Source: Candidula unifasciata (Eukaryota; Mollusca; Gastropoda; Stylommatophora; Geomitridae). Taken from it: a stretch of 64,000 bases of DNA. The notes under the pieces were generated by a model, which was given only the letters and a program-made list of their open reading frames with translations, ran no database searches and was not told where the DNA came from. How positions within the stretch are numbered: the first letter of the stretch is position 1; each line of letters starts with the position of its first letter. Location of the stretch: assembly GCA_905116865.2 (NCBI GenBank), contig CAJHNH020008539.1:339501-403500 (forward strand). The letters run 5' to 3'. Made by a program: the position numbers and the translations under genes. This document shows positions 59,304 to 64,000 of this stretch, piece by piece.

Positions 59304-62300
59304 CTCTATCTGTCTGTGTATATCTACCTATCTCCCCCTCTCTCTCTATTCTCTCTCTCTCTTTGGATCTCTATCTGTCTGTGTATATCTACCTATCTCC
59401 CCCTCTCTCTCTATCTCTATCAATCTGTCTGTATATATCTCTCTCTCTCTCTATCTCAAACCTTTTTATAATTGGCATGTAGTACATTTATTTGTGTTTC
59501 TCTGTGTGTGTGTGTGTGTGTGTTTGCATGTATATATGTCTCTCCTGTCTGTTAGTGCGAGTGTGTGTGTGTGTGTGTGTGCGTGTGCGCAGATGTGTCT
59601 CTGTGTGTGCGTGCGTGCAGATATATGTGAATGTGTGTATGTATGTTCGTGTCTGTGTGTGCGAGTGTATACTAGTGCGTGTGGAAATATATGTGTGTGC
59701 GAGTGTGTCTCTGTGTGTGCGTGCGTGCAGATATATGTGAATGTGTGTATGTATGTTCGTGTCTGTGTGTGCGAGTGTATACTAGTGCGTGTGGAAATAT
59801 ATGTGTGTGCGAGTGTACAAGCGCCTACCGTTGAGCACATCGACCCTGGTGGAGGCGATCTGTAGGTCAGATGTCCGGCAGACGTAGATGCCGGCGTCGT
59901 CCATGTCGGCTGCCTCAATCTCCAGCACGCTAGAGATGGTCTTCTCGGTCAGAGAAACAGAAACAAGGACACGCTTATCTACATCCTGCTAGGACTGTCA
60001 CGTCGTTCCCTCACTACGTGTGGTCCATGTTTGAGCCTGCATGTGCTGGGACCATGTGACAGCGAGGGAAGCGTCCAGGACAAGCTGAAGTCCTCTAGTC
60101 AGGTATTTGAATATCAATGCTGAGAACATCGCGCAGATGAAGACCACAAATGTAAAGTGGATATATGAAAAGACAAACTGCCAGCCAGGCAGACAGACAG
60201 ACAGAACGAACCAACGCAGTTGATTCCCAAAGGGTCACAAAGTGGGCACGCAGGCCCGTCTTACAGTCGGCGCTCTCCAACATTCCTCTGTCAAAGTGGG
60301 CACGCAGGCCCGTCTTACAAGTCCGGGCGCTCTCCAATCATGTCCTCTTTTCAAGGTGGCACGCGGGCCCGTCACCTTACAGTCGTCGGCCCTCTCCAAC
60401 ATTCCTCTGTCAAAGTGGGCACGCAGGCCCGTCTTACAGTCGGCCCTCTCAAACATTCCTCTGTCAAAGTGGGCACGCAGGCCCGTCTTACAGTCGGCCC
60501 TCTCAAACATTCCTCTGTCAAAGTGGGCACGCAGGCCCGTCTTACAGTCGGCCCTCTCAAACATTCCTCTGTCAAAGTCTTCACGCAGGCCCGTCTTACA
60601 GTCGCCCTTCTCAACATTCCTCTGTCAAAGTGGGCACGCGTCCCGTCTTAACCGTCGGCCCTCTCAAACTTATCTCTGTCAAAAGTGGGCACGCAGCCCC
60701 TTCTTAACAGTCGGTCGCTCTCCAACATTCCTCCTGTCAAAAAGTGGGCACGCAAGGCCGTCGTACAGTCGGCCCTCTCGTCAACATTCCTCTGTCAAAG
60801 TGGTCCACGCCTGGCCCCGTCTTACAGGTCGGCCCTCTCAAACTTCGCTCTGTCACAGTGGGCAACGCATGGCCCTGTCCTACAGTCGGCCCTCCTCAAC
60901 AATTCCTCTGTCAAGTGGGCACGCAGGCCCGTCTTACATTCGGCCTCGCGACATTCCTCTGTCAAAGTGGGTCACGCAGGCCCGTCTGACAGTCGGCCCT
61001 CTCAAACATTCCTCCTGTCAATAGTGGGCACGGCAGGCCCGTCTTACAGAGTCGGCCCTCTCAAACGTTCCTTCTGTCGGAAGTGGTGCAACGCAGGCAC
61101 GTCTTACAGTCGGCTCTCGTCAAGACTTCCTCTGTCAAGTGGGCACGCAGGCCCGTCCTTACAGTCGCGCTCTCTCGACATTTCCTCTGTCAAAGTGGGC
61201 ACGCAGGCCCGTCTTACAGTCGGCCCTCTCAAACATTCCTCTGTCAAAGTGGGCACGCAGGCCCCGTCTTCAGATCGGGGCCCTCTCCAGACATCTCCTC
61301 TTTCAAAGTGGGCACTGCAGTCCCGTCTTACAGTCGGCGCCCTCCTCAGACATTCCCTCTTGTCAAAGTGGGCACGCAGTCCCGTCTTACAGTCGGGCCC
61401 TCTCAAACTTCCTCTGTCAAGGTGGGCACCGAAACGCAGGCCCCGTCCTTACAGATCGTCCCTCGTCAACATTCCTCTGTCAAAGTGGGCACGCAGGCCC
61501 GTCTTACAGTCGGGCCCTCCGTCAACATTCCTCTGTCGCATGAGCATCTGCATTGCCTTACTATACTAAGCATTTTTAGGGTGATAGTATGTTAAAATGT
61601 ATGTTAGTATTCGTCGACATACAGGTGACAGGCAGGCGAGACACACAGGTGAACAGGCAGGTAGCAAAGTGAACAGGCAGGCAGCTACAGGTGACGGTCA
61701 GGACAGACAGGTGAACAGGCAGGCAGACAGGTGAACAGGCAGGCAGACAGGTGAACAGGCAGGCAGACAGGTGAACAGGCAGGCAGACAGGTGAACAGGC
61801 AGGCAGACAGGTGAACAGGCAGGCAGACAGGCAGGTGAACAGGCAGGCAGACAGGCAGGTGAACAGGCAGGCAGACAGGTGAACAGGCAGGCAGACAGGC
61901 AGGTGAACAGGCAGGCAGACAGGCAGGTGAACAGGCAGGCAGACAGGCAGGTGAACAGGCAGGCAGACAGGCAGGTAGACAGAACGAACAAAAGAACGAA
62001 CTTTATGAGTGAGTCACAAATTACATTAAGCCCTTCCAAGCACACATCTTTCACACAAAAGTTGTACTTTATCAATAAAGCATGTTATGTTTGTATATTA
62101 AAAGACAGACAGACAGAAGGACAAGCAGACAGACAGACGGATAGACAAACAGACAGACAGCTAAATAGATTATATGGACAAGAAGTGATAATATGATAAT
62201 CATCAGCTTTATTCAAACAGCAGATGCCAGAGAACCAGCCTAAAACTCTGTGACGGGTAATGCCCCCTCCCCCCCCCCCCCCCCCAGCATACGACCTGAG

Positions 62301-63966
62301 AACAAGAACCAGCCTAAAACTCTGTGACGGGTAATGCCCCCCCCCCCCCAGCATACGACCTGACAACAAGAACCAGCCTAAAACTCTGTGACGGGTATGC
62401 CCCCCCCCTCCCCCCCCAGCATACGAACATGAGAACAAGAACCTAGCCTAAACTCTGTGACGGGTAATGCCCCCCCTCCCCCCCAGCATACGACCTGAGA
62501 ACCCAGAACCAGCCTAAAACTCTGTGACGGGTAATGCCCCCCCCCTCCCCCCCCCCAGCATACGACCTGAGAACAAGAACCAGCCTAAAACTCTGTGACG
62601 GGTAATGCCCCCCCCCCTCCCCCCCAGCATACGACCTGAGAACAAGAACCAGCCTAAAACTCTGTGACGGGTAGTGCCCCCCCCCTCCCCCCCCCCCCAG
62701 CATATACGACCTGAGAACAAGAACCAGCCTAAAATCTCTGTGACGGGTAATGCCCCCCCTCCCCCCAGCATACGACCTGACAACAAGAACCAGCCTAAAA
62801 CTCTGTGCGGGTATGCCCCCCCCTCCCCCCCCCCCCAGCATACGACCTGACAACAAGAACCAGCCTAAAACTCTGTGACGGGTAATGCCCCCCCCCCCCC
62901 CCCCCAGCATACGACCTGAGACAAGAACCATCCTAAACTCTGTGACGGTGTCATGCCCCCGACCCTCCCCCCAGCATACGACCTGAGAACAAGAACCAGA
63001 GCCTAAAAACTCCCTGTGACTGGTAATGCCCCCCCCCCCCCCCCCCAGCATACGATACCTGACAACAAGAACCAGCCTAAACTCTGTGACGGGTAATGCA
63101 TGCCCCCCCCCCCTCCCCCCTATGCATACGACCTGGAGAACAAGGAACCAGCCTAAAACCCTGTGACGGGTAATGGCCCCCCCCCCCCCCTCCCCCCCCC
63201 CAGCATACGCCCTGAGAACAAGAACCGCCTAAAACTCTTGTGACGGGTATTGCCCCCACCCCATCCCCCCACAGCATATACGACCTGAGGAACAAGGTAA
63301 GGAACCATGCCTAAAACTCTGTGACGGAATATGCCCCCCCTCATCCCCCCCAGCATACGACCTGATAACAAGAACCACCTAGTAAAACTCTGTGACGGTG
63401 TAATGCCCCCCCCCCCTCCCCCCCAGCATTACGACCTGACAACAAGAACCGAGCCTAAAACTCTGTGACGGTAATGCCCCCCCCCTCCCCCCCGCCCCGC
63501 ATACGACCTGAGAACAAGAACTAGCCTAAAACTCTGTGACGGTAATGCCCCCCCCCTCCCCCCAGCATACGGACCTGACAACAAGAAACCATCCTAAAAC
63601 TCTGTGACCGGTAATGCCCCCCCTCCCCCCTCCCCCAGCATACGACCTTGACAACAAGAATCCAACCTAAACACTCTGTGACGGGTAATGCCCCCCCCCC
63701 TCCCCCCCCCCCTATAGCATAACGACCTGAGAACAAGAAACAGGCTCCTCACACTATCAAGAGAATGCCTATGTTTACATATTCTTCTGTTACCTTTTTC
63801 TCCACGTCAGTGGCCAGTTTTTGCCCGTTGAGAAACCAGTCGAGACTGTCCGGCGAGTGGTCAGCGCCCGTGGCGTTACACACCAGATGGATCCTCTGGC
63901 TCTTCTCCACGTACGTCTTGCCGGTGATGTTGATCTCTGGACCGTGAGCCGGCAGGTAATCACCAA
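47566..63966 (-). CDS. Ig-superfamily GPI-anchored surface protein gene, four exons, 5' partial
   Basis: Exons 63794-63966, 59829-59985, 57672-57695 and 47566-47738 (minus strand) join in frame. The first two encode one Ig domain: B-strand Cys in HLVCNATG, C-strand Trp in LDWFLNGQ, and the F-strand signature DDAGIYVC. The microexon adds eight residues of stalk. The last exon ends in a Ser/Asn-rich spacer and a hydrophobic tail typical of a GPI-attachment signal. Signal peptide and any earlier Ig domains lie beyond base 64000. Both outer boundaries of the Ig domain and the stalk junctions are phase 1, as is usual for Ig modules. It resembles invertebrate two-Ig proteins of the zig-8/DPR kind in its F-strand and short stalk, but I cannot assign a family. 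Likely role is cell adhesion or recognition at the cell surface (inference). Confidence 0.8.
47739..48194. other. Ig-gene intron, non-repetitive part
   Basis: About 455 bp upstream of the last exon. A short duplication (CCCTGCAGCTGTGG, twice at 48090-48145) leads into the following array. Confidence 0.5.
48195..49850. repeat. Large minisatellite, about 33-bp unit with 4-bp slips, about 50 copies
   Basis: Core CATCCACACAAACAACACAA followed by a variable number of CCAACCA or CACCCAAC steps. The nested 4-bp repeat (CCAA) makes unit length vary. Long open frames on both strands are artefacts of this composition. It is in the Ig-gene intron. Confidence 0.96.
49851..50857. other. Ig-gene intron, nothing firmly recognised
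   Basis: About 1 kb of single-copy-like sequence. An ATTC run at 50660-50685 could be a retroposon tail, but no body was recognised. Confidence 0.4.
50858..51050 (-). pseudogene. Non-LTR retrotransposon RT C-terminal fragment
   Basis: The minus strand reads VIRQRRWRYNCHILRRNQQR then ISKQALQW. This is the RRWRxxGHxLR motif that follows the RT domain in many non-LTR elements. It merges into the following minisatellite on its 5' side and has no other domain left. Confidence 0.65.
51060..52925. repeat. Large minisatellite, 31-bp unit, about 60 copies
   Basis: Core TTTAATGGTTCTCCAACTTT, strictly 31 bp throughout. Three two-state positions (CTCC/CTAC, ACG/AAG, TCT/TGT/CCT) vary independently, indicating point mutation plus unequal exchange. 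Ig-gene intron. Confidence 0.97.
53110..55410. repeat. Large minisatellite, 34-bp unit, about 66 copies
   Basis: Core TAGTGTTACATCTGCTTGAT. Clusters of irregular units (53255-53300, 53940-54000, 54360-54560, 54720-54770) contain multiple indels, likely sequencing or assembly noise. Ig-gene intron. Confidence 0.96.
55411..55984. other. Ig-gene intron, nothing firmly recognised
   Basis: About 575 bp with two copies of CCCAGACAATGCCGTGGTTT (about 55555-55635), a C-rich tract at 55660-55680, and T runs. Confidence 0.5.
55985..56715. repeat. Minisatellite, 55-bp unit, about 13 copies
   Basis: Core CCACATTAAACAATGGTTTG, period 55 bp with alternating GTGACGTCATC / GTGACATCATC. The former contains a perfect CRE-like palindrome TGACGTCA. 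Ig-gene intron. Confidence 0.96.
56716..57111. other. Ig-gene intron, AT-rich
   Basis: About 400 bp. The right part consists of loose AACAACAAACACACA-type copies grading into the 20-bp array. Nothing else recognised. Confidence 0.5.
57112..57640. repeat. Uniform minisatellite, 20-bp unit, about 27 copies
   Basis: Core CACAAAGATGACAACAGC, no slips; the first units read AGAAAGATGACAACAATC. In gene sense each unit contains CATCTTTGTG. It lies 32 bp inside the intron after the microexon. Confidence 0.97.
57672..57695 (-). CDS. Ig-protein 24-nt microexon
   Basis: Acceptor TTTTTCTTCCATCCAG, donor GTGAGT, phase 1 at both ends. It completes an Ala codon and encodes ADTNNVKR. Its length is a multiple of three, so skipping or inclusion preserves the frame between exon B and the last exon. 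Strong splice sites and fitting phases support it; transcript proof is lacking. Confidence 0.7.
57938..58195 (-). mobile_element. tRNA-derived SINE, copy 2
   Basis: Same family as 28742-29047. On the minus strand the head reads GGGTGGTCTTGGGGCATGA (A-box-like) and later CTCGGTTCAGGCC (B-box-like), then the shared ACCAGAGACCAGGG body (plus-strand reading). It lies in the intron between exon B and the microexon. Confidence 0.75.
58196..59171. other. Ig-gene intron, nothing recognised
   Basis: About 975 bp without tandem structure. A plus frame at 58408-58770 shows no homology. CCCTAACCCTAA near 58591 is only two telomere-like units. Confidence 0.5.
59172..59455. repeat. (TC)n-rich microsatellite
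   Basis: Long CTCTCT runs interspersed with a repeated block TGTCTGTGTATATCTACC and CTATCTCCCCCTCTC. Confidence 0.95.
59500..59815. repeat. (TG)n-rich microsatellite with a 110-bp tandem duplication
   Basis: TG runs, then a 110-bp segment (core GTGTCTCTGTGTGTGCGTGC) starting at 59595 and again at 59705. In gene sense this is CA-rich and begins within about 15 bp of the exon B donor. Confidence 0.93.
59829..59985 (-). CDS. Ig-protein exon B, second half of the Ig domain
   Basis: 157 nt, phase 0 in and phase 1 out, acceptor AGTCCTAGCAG, donor GTAGGC. It encodes VSLTEKTISSVLEI (D and E strands), EAADMDDAGIYVC (F strand with the second Cys) and TRVDVLN (G strand). The acceptor has a weak pyrimidine tract, so the exact start is slightly uncertain. 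Confidence 0.85.
60230..61545. repeat. Minisatellite, 54-bp unit, about 24 copies, noisy right half
   Basis: Core AAAGTGGGCACGCAGGCCCG. Units from about 60600 onward carry frequent single-base insertions and deletions that look like sequencing error. It lies in the intron splitting the Ig domain. Confidence 0.95.
61620..61985. repeat. Minisatellite, about 20-24-bp unit (GGTGAACAGGCAGGCAGACA)
   Basis: Tandem copies that differ by presence of an extra GGCA step, about 16 copies. In the same intron. Confidence 0.95.
62100..62162. repeat. (CAGA)n microsatellite
   Basis: Imperfect ACAGACAG repeats of about 60 bp with AAGG and ATAG interruptions. Confidence 0.9.
62215..63725. repeat. C-tract minisatellite, about 62-67-bp unit, about 23 copies
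   Basis: Core AGCATACGACCTGAGAACAA plus TCTGTGACGGGTAATGCC, each unit with two runs of 6-10 C. In gene sense each carries G runs and TTCTTGTTCTCAG. C-tract length and nearby indels vary strongly; base accuracy is doubtful. It ends about 70 bp from the exon A donor. Confidence 0.95.
63794..63966 (-). CDS. Ig-protein exon A, first half of the Ig domain
   Basis: 173 nt, phase 1 in and phase 0 out, acceptor TTTGCTCTACAG, donor GTAACA (weak at +4 to +6). It encodes GPEINITGKTYVEKSQRI (A strands), HLVCNATG (B strand Cys, N-glycosylation site) and LDWFLNGQKL (C strand Trp). Earlier exons lie beyond the window. Confidence 0.87.
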
Positions 63967-64000
63967 CTGTAGAGCAAACCAGTTTTGTTAGGATCAGCTC

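Noticed and set aside
59158..59918. Ser/Leu/Cys/Val-rich frames over the TC and TG repeats
   Set aside because: Dinucleotide repeats generate them. The only real coding segment nearby is the minus-strand Ig exon at 59829-59985.

Overview
This is a metazoan nuclear window. It has spliced genes with GT-AG introns, non-LTR, LTR and mariner/hAT-type transposon remains, tRNA-derived SINEs and a very heavy load of minisatellites. The transposon mix (RNase H-bearing non-LTR elements with GAA tails, RTE-type elements) and the GPI-anchored Ig protein suggest a lophotrochozoan, possibly a gastropod mollusc. That placement is inference; no sequence here fixes the species. Two genes can be read exon by exon, both on the minus strand.

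Gene 1 (28269 down to 753, 3' end beyond base 1) is CLP1, the RNA 5'-hydroxyl kinase of tRNA splicing and mRNA 3'-end formation. Eleven coding exons join in frame into 351 codons with no internal stop. They include an intact Walker A (GPTDVGKST); only about the last 75 residues are missing. Gene 2 (63966 down to 47566, 5' end beyond base 64000) is an Ig-superfamily surface protein. One Ig domain is split over two exons, followed by a 24-nt microexon and a last exon whose hydrophobic tail looks like a GPI-anchor signal. One further exon-like segment (46637-46780, minus) belongs to no gene I can recognise.

Between the exons, roughly 45 percent of the window (my own tally of the listed intervals) is tandem repeat: more than 30 unrelated arrays, mostly with 20-56 bp units. 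CLP1 introns hold nearly one array each. Transposon debris includes several RNase H-bearing non-LTR fragments (5.5, 8.0-9.2, 11.1-12.0, 13.3-14.9 kb), an LTR plus leader plus gag start inside a minisatellite (20.1-23.3 kb), a hAT-like MITE (23.6 kb), two SINE copies, RTE-type remnants (29.2-30.8, 39.7-40.2, 50.9 kb), a decayed mariner with terminal inverted repeats (32.5-33.4 kb) and a second LTR end with leader (44.4-45.2 kb).

The most interesting signal is CLP1 intron 4 (18991-24336). Both its ends have been turned into minisatellites in register with the splice sites. The 5' splice site is copied about eight times in a 21-bp array that stays open in the exon reading frame, and the 3' splice site about nineteen times, mostly in 32-bp units. 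Two other intronic arrays also carry a 3'-splice-site-like motif in every unit. A 17-base N run and several noisy arrays mark places where the assembly should not be trusted base by base.
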